A stretch of DNA of 64,000 nt from Alteromonadaceae bacterium (GTDB lineage Bacteria; Pseudomonadota; Gammaproteobacteria; Enterobacterales; Alteromonadaceae): the NCBI GenBank assembly GCA_014872785.1, contig WKFJ01000043.1, positions 62,001 to 126,000 of the forward strand, given 5' to 3'. Positions 36,669 to 45,731 of the stretch are shown here, piece after piece. Made by a program: the position numbers and the translations under genes. Position 1 is the first letter of the stretch, and each line of letters begins with the position of its first letter. Below the pieces are notes generated by a model. The model was not told where the DNA came from, did no database searches, and saw nothing but the letters and a program-made list of their open reading frames with translations.

Positions 36669-38435
36669 ATGACCAGTTATAAGAGTTGGGGTGTCTTGCT
36701 TTTTCTGTTTACTTTGCTTCCGAGCCATTGGGTATTGGCAGCTCAGTGTGAATTCTCAATCCGAAATGAGTGGAACAATGGCTTCACTGCCGATATTAAG
36801 ATTATTAACGATACGCAAGCTACCATCGATGGTTGGAATGTTGGTATCGAATTTATGGATGGCTCCGCGATAGGAAGTACTTGGAATGCCGATGTATCAG
36901 GCAGTAACCCTTATCAGGCAACGAATAAAAACTACAACGGCAAAATCCAACCAGGAAGCCAAAAATCATTCGGTTTTAACGGTACGAAAGCCAATAATGG
37001 TGAGTCGGTTCAGCCCCCTATTCTCTCGGGGATCTGCGCAGGTGGTGATGTTGAAATCTCACCAGTTGCCTATATTTCGGCGTCCACAACCAGTGGTAAA
37101 GCACCATTAACGATTAATTTTATAGGTGATCGCTCATCAAGTACGACCGACCAACTTACCTACTTATGGCGCTTTACTGAGCAGGATACCTCTACCGAGG
37201 CCAACCCTAGTTTCACTTTTGAGTCTCCGGGCCAATATAACGTGTCATTAGTAGTGAATGATGGTGCTACGAATGCTGAAGAGGTCAGCCTAAATATCAC
37301 GGTAGAAGAACCGGAACCTGAATTCGCACAGTGTGTTTTCTCAATCGAAAATGAGTGGAACTCAGGTTTTACCGGCAAGGTGACCATCAGCAATACTGCA
37401 GCTCAAGCTATCTCAAGCTGGCGTGTATTGATGCAATTTGCTGATAACACAACCCTTAGCGGTACGTGGCATAGCACATACAGCGGTAATAACCCTTATG
37501 AAGTTGTTAATGAAAACTACAACGGTTATATCGCCCCTAACAGTTCGGTAGATTTTGGGTTTAATGCGCAAAAGGCCGTTGCTAACGAACCGGTCACAAT
37601 CCCTGCCCTCGGCGGTATATGCTCCACCGACGGCAATATCAACAATCCTCCAGTTGCTGTCGCCAGTGCTTCTGTCACTTCAGGTGAAGCGCCACTTAGT
37701 GTTTCTTTTAACGGTACTGAGTCAAGTGATTTCAACGGAGATGAATTGACTTACCAATGGAATTTTGGAGACGGTAACGTTTCCAATGAAGTTGCACCGA
37801 CCCATATCTATGACACTGCAGGCATTTTTCAGGCTTCGTTAACCGTTAATGACGGGACGTTAACCGATGTAAGTAATTCAATAACCATTACGGTAAGTGA
37901 ACCCGAGGTACGTGAGCCGTTTGTCTTAGATACAACCCGCTCCAGTTTGTACTTCGTTTCGACAAAGAAAACGCATGTTGTTGAAACCCATACTTTTACT
38001 GAACTAAGCGGAGATATCTCTAAAAACGGTGATGCTAGTTTAAGGATTAACCTAGACAGTGTTGAGACTGGTATAGATACTCGCAATGGCCGGATGACTG
38101 AGCATTTGTTCGTTACCAGTGTATTCCCGCAATCAGAAGTGTTACTCGCCGTAGATTATAACCAGCTGAAGTCGATGGCATCTGGTAGCACAGCTACACA
38201 ATCTATCTCTGCAATGCTGAACCTGCATGGAGTGAGTGTGCAAATAGACACAGTGGTCGCAATAAGCAAACTGGACGCCAAAACAATACTGGTACAAAAC
38301 GCAGAGCCCATCTTATTAAACTCGCAGGATTTTGGCCTGGAAGCTGGCATCGAGACTCTCAAATCGCTTGCGGGGCTTGATGTGATTAGCTATGCGGTTC
38401 CAGTGAACTTCAATCTGTTTTACGTAACGCAATAA
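36669..38435 (+). CDS. exported CBM2-PKD-CBM2-PKD-YceI protein
   Basis: Encodes 588 residues with a signal peptide (about 1-24, ending WVLAA). Two family 2 carbohydrate-binding modules (QCEFSIRNEWNNGFTADIKI; QCVFSIENEWNSGFTGKVTI), each bounded by an N- and a C-terminal Cys, alternate with two PKD domains (LTYLWRFTEQDTS; LTYQWNFGDGNVS). Residues about 418-588 are a YceI-like lipocalin domain (LYFVSTKKTHVVETHTF ... GIDTRNGRMTEHLF ... VPVNFNLFYV), a fold that binds polyisoprenoid quinones in known members. It has no hydrolase domain. It is the first gene of a three-gene operon; the next protein repeats the CBM2/YceI theme with cytochrome modules. I infer a role in redox chemistry on cellulose- or chitin-like surfaces. 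Confidence 0.9.
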   Translation: MTSYKSWGVLLFLFTLLPSHWVLAAQCEFSIRNEWNNGFTADIKIINDTQATIDGWNVGIEFMDGSAIGSTWNADVSGSNPYQATNKNYNGKIQPGSQKSFGFNGTKANNGESVQPPILSGICAGGDVEISPVAYISASTTSGKAPLTINFIGDRSSSTTDQLTYLWRFTEQDTSTEANPSFTFESPGQYNVSLVVNDGATNAEEVSLNITVEEPEPEFAQCVFSIENEWNSGFTGKVTISNTAAQAISSWRVLMQFADNTTLSGTWHSTYSGNNPYEVVNENYNGYIAPNSSVDFGFNAQKAVANEPVTIPALGGICSTDGNINNPPVAVASASVTSGEAPLSVSFNGTESSDFNGDELTYQWNFGDGNVSNEVAPTHIYDTAGIFQASLTVNDGTLTDVSNSITITVSEPEVREPFVLDTTRSSLYFVSTKKTHVVETHTFTELSGDISKNGDASLRINLDSVETGIDTRNGRMTEHLFVTSVFPQSEVLLAVDYNQLKSMASGSTATQSISAMLNLHGVSVQIDTVVAISKLDAKTILVQNAEPILLNSQDFGLEAGIETLKSLAGLDVISYAVPVNFNLFYVTQ

Positions 38436-38451
38436 GTAAGGGAGAACCAAG

Positions 38452-41400
38452 ATGAAAACATCACATTCTCAACACTTGCTTATTACAAGTTGTTTGACCA
38501 AAAGCACGTTTAAAAAGCATTTGGGAGTCTTTGCGGTTGCCATAGCGGGCTTTCTACCGAGTAGTCTCTATGCCGCACAGTGTAGTTTCGATATACCCGA
38601 TAATTGGAATGCCGGTTTTAAAACTGAAATTGTTATTTTCAACGATGCTGATGCATTCAATGACTGGACGCTAAATGTCACTTGGAACCAGGGTGTTACG
38701 CTTAGCAATGGCTGGAATGGTAGCTTTGATTGTAACGAGTCGGGTTGCACCATTACGCCACCATCACACTCACCTACTATCAATAATGAACAGCGTTATG
38801 AGCTGGGTTTTGTCGCCAATAAAAATGGCGTTATTGGGGACATTCAAGTCAATGTCAGTGGCGATATATGTACCACCACAGATTCTGGTAATAACGCCCC
38901 TGACGGCAATGCCGGCACAACCAATACCGATTCAAATTTGTGGCTGTTAAACGCCACTGACTCTTCTGTGAACTACGTGTCAGTGAAAAAGGAACACACC
39001 GCAGAAAACAACAGTTTTAGTGCTGTAACCGGCACTGAACCGGCGTTATCAGGAACCATCGACGCGCAAGGTAATGTGATATTTGCCATTGACTTAAACG
39101 ATGTACAAACGGGCATAGACATTCGCAATAGTCGTGTTGTCGACTTACTGTTTGAAAACGAATATTTGCCCACCGCGTATTTTACTGCGCAAATAGATAT
39201 AGACACCCTAGCCACTATGTCAGTAGGTGCTAGTCAAACACAAACGGTCATTGGAGAACTCAGCCTACACGGGATAAGGCAATCAACCACGCTCAATACA
39301 ATGGTAGTTAAACTCGCTAGCAACAAGCTGTTGGTCTCTACCAAACAACCTGTCCTTGTTGATAGTAAAAACTTTGATATGTCATATGGTATTGAAGCAC
39401 TGCGGGTGGTTGCCGGGCTCAGTTCCATTGGCGAGGTCGTTCCTGTTTATTTTAACCTGTTCTTCGAGTCTCAAAATCAAGCCGGATTTAGCCCAGTAGA
39501 CATGCCTGTGGCTCCCACAGCTCCGAGTGATTTTAGCGCCCAGTACAACGAAAGTGACGCCCAAGCGGAACTTGCGTGGACAGACAACAGCAACAATGAA
39601 ACAGTCTATCTCGTACGTCGCAAATCTGTCGATGGCGATTGGCATACCACGGGCGAATTAGCCTCAAATGCTAGTCAATTCGTTGAAGGTTTACCTGAAA
39701 CGGGCGAGTTCGATTACAAAGTGATTGCAGTAAATACCAGTGTGCCCTCTTCGCCTACCGATATACAACGAGTAACGGTTACCGAAACGGATCAATTAGC
39801 CAGAGGAATGGAAATCTATGCGGGTCAGTGCGCAGGTTGTCATGGCACAGAAGGTGGTGGTCTTGGTAGCTTTCCTGCTCTGAATACAGAACGTGACGTT
39901 GCGGAAATGATAGATATCATCGTCAAAACCATGCCTTATGGCAATGCAGGTGCATGTGATCAACAGTGTGCTGAAGATGTCACAGCTTATATCCAAACAC
40001 TATGGGAAGGCGAAATCTTTTGTGATGTAAACGAAACGCCTATTGCTTATGGTGCTCGACAATTAAAAGTACTCACACAAACGGAATACCAAAACACAGT
40101 TGAAGACTTGTTAGGTGTAGACTACACCGTATCAGATGGCCTTTCGGCAGATACCAAAGTTGGCTTTTTCACAAATAATACGCGTGCCACCGTGCAATCA
40201 ACTGCCTACAACAATTATCTTTTGGTCGCTGAAGAACTCGCGCAGTGGTCAGCAGACAATGATTTCGTACCGGCCTTGAGCTGCAACGCAATTGATACGA
40301 CTTGTGCTGAACAACTCGTCAATGATCTTGCCCCTAAGATTTTCAGACGACCTTTAACGGTTGAGGAAAACGATAATTATTTAGCTATCGCCAATGGCAC
40401 GTTTAACTCAGGTGACGTAAAAGCAGGAATGCAGCTAGCGCTTGAGGGGCTACTTTCATCACCACAATTTATCTATCGTCATGAACTAGGTGAAGCTAAT
40501 CCGGCCAATCCAGAGCTAGACGCCGACGCATTTGAATTAACCTCATATGAAATGGCCACTTTCCTGGCTTACACCTTCACTGGAACGACTCCAGACCAAA
40601 CATTGTTAGATGCCGCCGCCAATGACGAATTACGAGATGAAACCAACATTGTTAATCACGCTAATCGGTTAGCTGCGGGTGCCGATAGTGTACTGGGTGA
40701 CTTCATTGGCAGTTGGTTAGGTACCGCTGATTTGGAAGTCGCAGCAAAAGACGAGTCAGTCTGGCCCGGCTTTGCTGAACTCGTCCCCCACATGAAAGCA
40801 GAACTCAATAAAACGTTCGCCTACGTTATGACGCAACCCGGTGAGTCCTTTAGCTCTTTGTATACCGCTAATTACACCTTCGTGAACGAAGCACTTGCCA
40901 ATCATTATGGCTTAACGGGAGTAACAGGTGAAGAATTACAAAAGGTGGATACTATCGAACGCGGGGGAATTTTAGCCAACGGTGCCTTTATGTCTCGTTG
41001 GGCTGAACCTGTCGAGTCGCACCCTATACTACGCTCAGTGCGTGTGCGTCGTCGCATGCTATGTCAGGAGCAGCCCGATCCACCGGCGGGTACATTTGAA
41101 GCGCGCGAAGCGAAGCTAGCGGAGTTATCGGATTTTCTGCAAGACCCGAGCACCACCAATCGCATGAAGTATCACCGCCTCACAGAAGATAGCCCCTGTA
41201 CTAACTGTCACACTCAATATATCAACCCATTGGGGTTTGGTATGGAAGACTTTGATTCGGTAGGCAATATTCGCGGCAATGATTTGAATGGCAACGTCAT
41301 TGATGCCAGTGGCAATTTATTCGCACCAGAAGATTATGCCAACTTAAGCGAAGTTATTGGTTTTACTGGTACTCGTGAATTAGGTGGCGTGATTGCAGGA

Positions 41401-41643
41401 TTAGACTCAGCCCAAGCCTGTTTGCCCAAACAAATGTTTCGTTACGTCATGGGCGTCGGTCACGAGGAAATTGATCCGGCAAACCCAGAGGGGGCAAAAC
41501 TAGCGGATACCGAAAAAGCCGGTTACGCCTGCGAAGTTGAAAACCTGACCGATGCAATGATGAATGAGAGTCCAAGAGCCATGTTAGAAAACTTTGGGTT
41601 CTTAAAAGCGGTTCGCTATCGCAAAGCATGGTCTAGAGATTAA
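38452..41643 (+). CDS. exported CBM2-like/YceI/Fn3/dihaem cytochrome/DUF1592-family fusion
   Basis: A 1063-residue exported protein. Order: signal peptide (about 1-42); CBM2-like module (QCSFDIPDNWNAGFKTEIVI) to about 145; YceI domain about 163-345, paralogous to that of the previous gene (GIDIRNSRVVDLLF, VPVYFNLFFES); an Fn3-like domain to about 445; a cytochrome c domain with haem site C460-A-G-C463-H464; then the DUF1587/1595/1592/1588/1585 series (QLKVLTQTEYQNTVEDLLG, FRRPLTVEENDNY, SSPQFIYRHELGE, C-terminal AMLENFGFLKAVRY). In the DUF1588 part a second haem motif, C916-T-N-C919-H920, precedes INPLGFGMEDFD. The DUF1592 group usually occurs in planctomycete and myxobacterial cytochrome proteins. 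The gap to the preceding gene is 16 bases. Confidence 0.9.
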   Translation: MKTSHSQHLLITSCLTKSTFKKHLGVFAVAIAGFLPSSLYAAQCSFDIPDNWNAGFKTEIVIFNDADAFNDWTLNVTWNQGVTLSNGWNGSFDCNESGCTITPPSHSPTINNEQRYELGFVANKNGVIGDIQVNVSGDICTTTDSGNNAPDGNAGTTNTDSNLWLLNATDSSVNYVSVKKEHTAENNSFSAVTGTEPALSGTIDAQGNVIFAIDLNDVQTGIDIRNSRVVDLLFENEYLPTAYFTAQIDIDTLATMSVGASQTQTVIGELSLHGIRQSTTLNTMVVKLASNKLLVSTKQPVLVDSKNFDMSYGIEALRVVAGLSSIGEVVPVYFNLFFESQNQAGFSPVDMPVAPTAPSDFSAQYNESDAQAELAWTDNSNNETVYLVRRKSVDGDWHTTGELASNASQFVEGLPETGEFDYKVIAVNTSVPSSPTDIQRVTVTETDQLARGMEIYAGQCAGCHGTEGGGLGSFPALNTERDVAEMIDIIVKTMPYGNAGACDQQCAEDVTAYIQTLWEGEIFCDVNETPIAYGARQLKVLTQTEYQNTVEDLLGVDYTVSDGLSADTKVGFFTNNTRATVQSTAYNNYLLVAEELAQWSADNDFVPALSCNAIDTTCAEQLVNDLAPKIFRRPLTVEENDNYLAIANGTFNSGDVKAGMQLALEGLLSSPQFIYRHELGEANPANPELDADAFELTSYEMATFLAYTFTGTTPDQTLLDAAANDELRDETNIVNHANRLAAGADSVLGDFIGSWLGTADLEVAAKDESVWPGFAELVPHMKAELNKTFAYVMTQPGESFSSLYTANYTFVNEALANHYGLTGVTGEELQKVDTIERGGILANGAFMSRWAEPVESHPILRSVRVRRRMLCQEQPDPPAGTFEAREAKLAELSDFLQDPSTTNRMKYHRLTEDSPCTNCHTQYINPLGFGMEDFDSVGNIRGNDLNGNVIDASGNLFAPEDYANLSEVIGFTGTRELGGVIAGLDSAQACLPKQMFRYVMGVGHEEIDPANPEGAKLADTEKAGYACEVENLTDAMMNESPRAMLENFGFLKAVRYRKAWSRD

Positions 41644-41664
41644 CAGGATACCGAGGAACAAATC

Positions 41665-42918
41665 ATGAGTAACGATATCAACAAAGAAAAAACGTTGGAA
41701 CAATTGCACCGCCTCGCTGTATCACGCAGAGGCTTGTTGAAAACCTTCGCCGCTTCCGGTATTTCCACAGCATTACTGCGCAGTTCACCTATTGTTGCTG
41801 GCATTTTGTTTTCAAGACATGCGGATGCACAAGATGCAGGGCTACCAAACAAAACGGTGGCTATCTACGTACCTGGAGGAGCCATTAGTTATCTTTGGCA
41901 GCCTACAGGTTCCGGCAACGACATGGTGATGGGGGCCATGTCGGCAGGCTACGATTCGGTAAAAACTGAATGTAATTTCCTACTGGATATGTCACATGGG
42001 AATGCCGGCCACGGTCGCATGCCGATTATTTGGGCCGATGGTTGGAATCGCGATAGCTACGACGTCATCATGGGTAATGCGTTAGGGCCAGATATGCCGT
42101 TTCGCTACATCAATCTGGGTGTTCACAGTAATGGCAACCAATACATGACCAAAGACAGTGGAAATCAGGTGCCCTTTCAAGACAACCCTTTCACCGTCTT
42201 TAATCTAGTGTTTGGGGGAAGCCAAGGCAGCAGTGCCAAAACCCCTATTATGAATGCCCATGTGTCTGCAGCAAACGCGATTCGAAGCAAACTCGCAGGT
42301 TATGAAGTGCAGCGCATGGACGATCATTTAGATGCGATTGCCGACACGCAAAGGCGCCTAGATGAATTATCAGGCGGAACGGGCTGTTCCATCGCGCCTG
42401 ATAATACTGAGTTTCCACTGACTTTCGATACCTTTAGTCAACAGGCAAGGTTACAGGCAGATATTGCTGTAGCCGCTTTGCAATGCGGTTTAACTCGCTC
42501 TGTTTCATTGGCGTTTGGTCATCACCAATGTCAGTTTCGCATCCCTGAACTAAGCTACACTGGGGTGTACCACCAGTCTATTCACGGTGGCAGTGGTGGC
42601 CGAGCCAACTCCCCTTATTACACAGAAATGCGCAGCCATCTGGGTAGCCTATCGGCATATTTGATTCAACGACTCAAAGACGCGAGTATTCTAGACAGTA
42701 CTGTTGTATTAGAAACCACAGATATGGGACACGCCGATATTCATTCAGGCGATCCAGTCTCTTATATCATAGCCGGTGGTGGCTCTCGAGTTCACCGTGG
42801 GGTCACTAACAGTGCCGGTAGCAGCTACGACCATCATGACGTACTGCATACGGCGGCGAAGGCTTGCGGTGTAGATCTTGGGTTTGGACAGGAAATCCCT
42901 GGCGTTATTGCTTCTTAA
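41665..42918 (+). CDS. Tat-exported DUF1552 protein
   Basis: Encodes 417 residues with a twin-arginine signal (SRRGLLKTFAASGISTALLR), so it is folded before export. The body is DUF1552: KTVAIYVPGGAISYLWQPTG, a conserved His/Asp-rich core including SLAFGHHQCQF, VYHQSIHGGSGG and SYDHHDVLHTAAKACG. DUF1552 relatives of the DUF1501 group resemble alkaline-phosphatase-fold proteins, and genes for DUF1552 are habitually paired with DUF1592/1588 cytochrome genes, as here (21-base gap). The pair likely forms one periplasmic/extracellular redox enzyme; the substrate is unknown. Confidence 0.9.
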   Translation: MSNDINKEKTLEQLHRLAVSRRGLLKTFAASGISTALLRSSPIVAGILFSRHADAQDAGLPNKTVAIYVPGGAISYLWQPTGSGNDMVMGAMSAGYDSVKTECNFLLDMSHGNAGHGRMPIIWADGWNRDSYDVIMGNALGPDMPFRYINLGVHSNGNQYMTKDSGNQVPFQDNPFTVFNLVFGGSQGSSAKTPIMNAHVSAANAIRSKLAGYEVQRMDDHLDAIADTQRRLDELSGGTGCSIAPDNTEFPLTFDTFSQQARLQADIAVAALQCGLTRSVSLAFGHHQCQFRIPELSYTGVYHQSIHGGSGGRANSPYYTEMRSHLGSLSAYLIQRLKDASILDSTVVLETTDMGHADIHSGDPVSYIIAGGGSRVHRGVTNSAGSSYDHHDVLHTAAKACGVDLGFGQEIPGVIAS

Positions 42919-42949
42919 GTAAAATCAAAAAGCAAGGCACTAGATTTAC

Positions 42950-42973
42950 AGCAGGCTTTACGCCTGCTTTTTA
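42950..42973. terminator. terminator between DUF1552 and MarR genes
   Basis: AGCAGGC-TTTAC-GCCTGCT followed by TTTT, 31 bases after the DUF1552 stop and just before the convergent MarR gene. Confidence 0.85.
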
Positions 42974-42982
42974 TCAAGCAGT

Positions 42983-43465
42983 TTAATGAGTTTTGACGTC
43001 AACCAACTCACCAACTTCAAGCACCGGAGATACATCGATATCTTCCGCATCCATCATGTGAGCAAGCCGCTGCATCGTCGCAATCATTTGGCTCTGTTCC
43101 CACTCTTCTAATTCGGCAAAGCGATTCGTAAAGTGCTCTTGGAATGGCATGGGGGCTGTGTCTAAGATCTGACGGCCACTTTCAGTAAGGAATACGCCGA
43201 CACGGCGTTTATCTTCGGTGCTACGCACGCGTTGCACGTATTGGCGCGCTTCCAGCCTGTCTAAAATATTGGTGACCGTTGCAGGGCTTAGGTTTATACT
43301 CTCGGCGATTTGACGAACCATTACTCCCGGTTCTTGGCCTACATGTCGCATTACCAGCAATTGCAGTCCCGTTAATCCTATATTTTTACTAAGTTGTTTG
43401 GAGCGTAAATCAATGGCTCTAATGACTTTGCGCAGTGCGATCAACAACTCGTCGTCTTTTTGCAT
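42983..43465 (-). CDS. MarR family transcriptional regulator
   Basis: Encodes 160 residues. It has the winged helix-turn-helix of MarR proteins: GLTGLQLLVMRHVGQEPGVM, QIAESINLSPATVTNILDRL (recognition helix) and the wing YVQRVRSTEDKRRVGVFLTE. It lies 21 bases downstream of the BetT-like gene on the same strand, so the two are probably cotranscribed. It may act at the inverted repeats upstream of the transporter/TonB receptor pair. In related bacteria MarR/BetT pairs respond to choline or osmolarity. Confidence 0.9.
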   Translation of the reverse strand: MQKDDELLIALRKVIRAIDLRSKQLSKNIGLTGLQLLVMRHVGQEPGVMVRQIAESINLSPATVTNILDRLEARQYVQRVRSTEDKRRVGVFLTESGRQILDTAPMPFQEHFTNRFAELEEWEQSQMIATMQRLAHMMDAEDIDVSPVLEVGELVDVKTH

Positions 43466-43486
43466 GTATTTTATCTCATTAGAAGG

Positions 43487-45451
43487 CTAGCGTAACAAAT
43501 GCAAAAAGTGCATGTGTTTCTGGTATTGGTCAATTATATCGTTGATAACGGCAAGCTTTGACCAGCCCATTACGTCATAGTCTTGTCCACCTTCTTTCAG
43601 GTGAACTTCGGCGCGATAATAAGATTGCTCATCGTCCTCGTCAGGCTCAGTCTCTGGCGTAATAAATTCTGGTTGCCTCTGCTTTCTTCGATGTACTGAG
43701 TAAACAAAATCCTCCTCATCGCCGTGCATGACCACCAGTTCGAAGCCATTTTTAACGGTATTGATTTTATGCTGTATCTGGTTTTTGGTCAGTTCTTCAC
43801 AAACTGATTCAAAGGCAGGCACTACAGTGTTGCTGATGAAATTATTAACTGCAGTTTTGCTTGGAAAGTGAACGATATTCTGTAACCGATCCCGCCATTC
43901 TTCTTGATCGCCAACTTCAAAACTTACGGTTTTCGTGCGTAAACTTTCTCGTTTGTACTTTTCTACTCGCAGCGCTTTAACCAATCCCATTAACGCGACC
44001 AAAATAATAATGGCGAAAGGTAGTGCGGCTACGATAGTCATTGTTTGTAGTGCACTTAGTCCTCCTGCGGCCAATAAAACAATCGCGACGACACCAACGC
44101 CTGCTGCCCAATATATACGTTGCCATATCGGCGTATTGTCCTTTCCATATGAGCAAAGCATATTAACCACCAACGCCCCCGAGTCTGCTGACGTAACGAA
44201 GAACACAACCACCATACAAATAGCGATAATCGATAACAATGTTGGCATAGGAAAGTTTTCGAGAAAAACAAAAAGCGCTACTGAGGAATTTTCACCTACC
44301 ATAGTGATTAACTTATCAGCACCTTGATTCATCACCATATCAATAGCGGAGTTGCCAAACACAGTCATCCAAAAAAGGGTGAATGCAGTGGGTACCAGAA
44401 GCACGCCAAAAATAAATTCCCTGATAGTCCGGCCTCTGGAAATACGCGCAATGAACAATCCAACAAAGGGCGCCCAAGCTATCCACCACCCCCAATAGAA
44501 AATAGTCCATCCACCTATCCAATCGGTTTTTTCATAGGCAAATAAGTTAAAGGTATTGCGCACTATGTCAGATAAATAGGCGCCAGTATTTTGTAAATAG
44601 GCCTGTAACAAAAACACCGTATTACCCAGAGATAAAATGAGCAACAACAGCGCCACCGCGAGTATCATGTTTAACTCAGAAAGCCTTTTTACCCCCTTAT
44701 CTAACCCTGAAACTACCGACAAAATCGCAATGCTAATTACGCCTATCATAAGGAAAATTTGATTCAAATGAGAAATCTCCCAATCGAATAAATAGGCCAT
44801 TCCCGCGTTAATCTGCGATGCCCCCAACCCTAATGATGTTGCAACCCCAAAAATGGTGCCGATTACTGCAAAGGTATCTACCGCGTCACCTATTTTTCCG
44901 TGTATACGGTCTCCAATAAATGGGTACAACGCTGAACGCATGGTTAGTGGGAGGTTTTGCCTAAAACTAAAATAAGCAAGTATTAGTGCGACAACCGCGT
45001 ATATTGCCCATGCATGAAACCCCCAATGGAAAAATGTAGTTTTCATCGCCTCTTTAGCGGCATTAACGGTTTCTGCTTGAGCCGACGGCGGGGTGGCATA
45101 GTGCATAAGAGGTTCAGCGACCCCAAAGAACATCAAACCAATCCCCATACCTGCCGCAAACAACATTGAAAACCAGCTGGTGAGTGAATAATCTGGGGAG
45201 ATGTGATCCGGCCCAAGCCTGACACTACCATAGCGTGATAACCCAAGATAAAGCACCGCGACTAAGATAATCGCCGCACTCAATACGTAAAACCAACTGC
45301 CATTGGTAACGATCCCATTTTGCAAAGAATTGAACAGACTGTCGGCGCTTTCAGGTGAAACAAGTGCGAACACAAGCAATGCAACAATCGAAAACGAAGA
45401 AGAATAAAAGACTTTCGGGTTTAATGTGTTTTTATAGTTATTGTTCGACAA
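43487..45451 (-). CDS. betT: BCCT transporter, BetT-like (choline/betaine)
   Basis: Encodes 654 residues, near the 677 of E. coli BetT. The first helices carry GSVRLGPDHISPDYSLTSW and MLFAAGMGIGLMFFGVAEP; the substrate-site segment is FYWGWWIAWAPFVGLFIARI followed by SRGRTIREF; VTSADSGALVVNM lies further on. The long cytoplasmic C-terminal tail (about 130 residues) ends YDVMGWSKLAVINDIIDQYQ then KHMHFLHLLR, matching BetT rather than OpuD/BetP. BetT imports choline with protons for betaine synthesis under osmotic stress; no bet genes are in the window, so substrate is inferred. A TonB receptor diverges from it. Confidence 0.88.
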   Translation of the reverse strand: MSNNNYKNTLNPKVFYSSSFSIVALLVFALVSPESADSLFNSLQNGIVTNGSWFYVLSAAIILVAVLYLGLSRYGSVRLGPDHISPDYSLTSWFSMLFAAGMGIGLMFFGVAEPLMHYATPPSAQAETVNAAKEAMKTTFFHWGFHAWAIYAVVALILAYFSFRQNLPLTMRSALYPFIGDRIHGKIGDAVDTFAVIGTIFGVATSLGLGASQINAGMAYLFDWEISHLNQIFLMIGVISIAILSVVSGLDKGVKRLSELNMILAVALLLLILSLGNTVFLLQAYLQNTGAYLSDIVRNTFNLFAYEKTDWIGGWTIFYWGWWIAWAPFVGLFIARISRGRTIREFIFGVLLVPTAFTLFWMTVFGNSAIDMVMNQGADKLITMVGENSSVALFVFLENFPMPTLLSIIAICMVVVFFVTSADSGALVVNMLCSYGKDNTPIWQRIYWAAGVGVVAIVLLAAGGLSALQTMTIVAALPFAIIILVALMGLVKALRVEKYKRESLRTKTVSFEVGDQEEWRDRLQNIVHFPSKTAVNNFISNTVVPAFESVCEELTKNQIQHKINTVKNGFELVVMHGDEEDFVYSVHRRKQRQPEFITPETEPDEDDEQSYYRAEVHLKEGGQDYDVMGWSKLAVINDIIDQYQKHMHFLHLLR

Positions 45452-45608
45452 TTATTGCGTCCTAAAAAGTCAACTACTATTGCGGTTCAAAAATGAGTTA
45501 TATACCGATTAAAAAACGTTATATAACAGAATATTCGAAAGCTAATCGAAAAAAGCGAAATACACAAGTTAAACCGTCTTAAGAGACAGTTTTAATTGAT
45601 TTTTTTAC

Positions 45609-45627
45609 ACACTAAATTAATTAGTGT
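45609..45627. promoter_or_regulatory. inverted repeat upstream of TonB receptor
   Basis: ACACTAA-ATTAA-TTAGTGT has perfect 7-bp arms in the divergent gap between the BetT-like and TonB receptor genes. Half-site copies recur downstream (AGTGTTAG at 45667, AACACTAAC at 45688). The size and symmetry fit a MarR-type operator, and a marR gene is part of the left operon. Confidence 0.55.
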
Positions 45628-45648
45628 TGAAACTAAATTGAAGTTTCA
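45628..45648. promoter_or_regulatory. second inverted repeat in the same gap
   Basis: TGAAACT-AAATTGA-AGTTTCA has perfect 7-bp arms and abuts the first repeat. It overlaps the candidate -35 box of the TonB receptor promoter. Confidence 0.5.
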
Positions 45649-45665
45649 TAAGAATAATATATGAT
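45638..45665 (+). promoter_or_regulatory. candidate sigma-70 promoter of the TonB receptor
   Basis: TTGAAG, a 16-base spacer, and TATGAT give a good housekeeping match 67 bases before the start codon, partly covered by the inverted repeats. Confidence 0.5.
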
Positions 45666-45731
45666 CAGTGTTAGAAAAATATACTTGAACACTAACAAAC
45701 TAACTGCACATTCGAATACACAAGGTCATCC

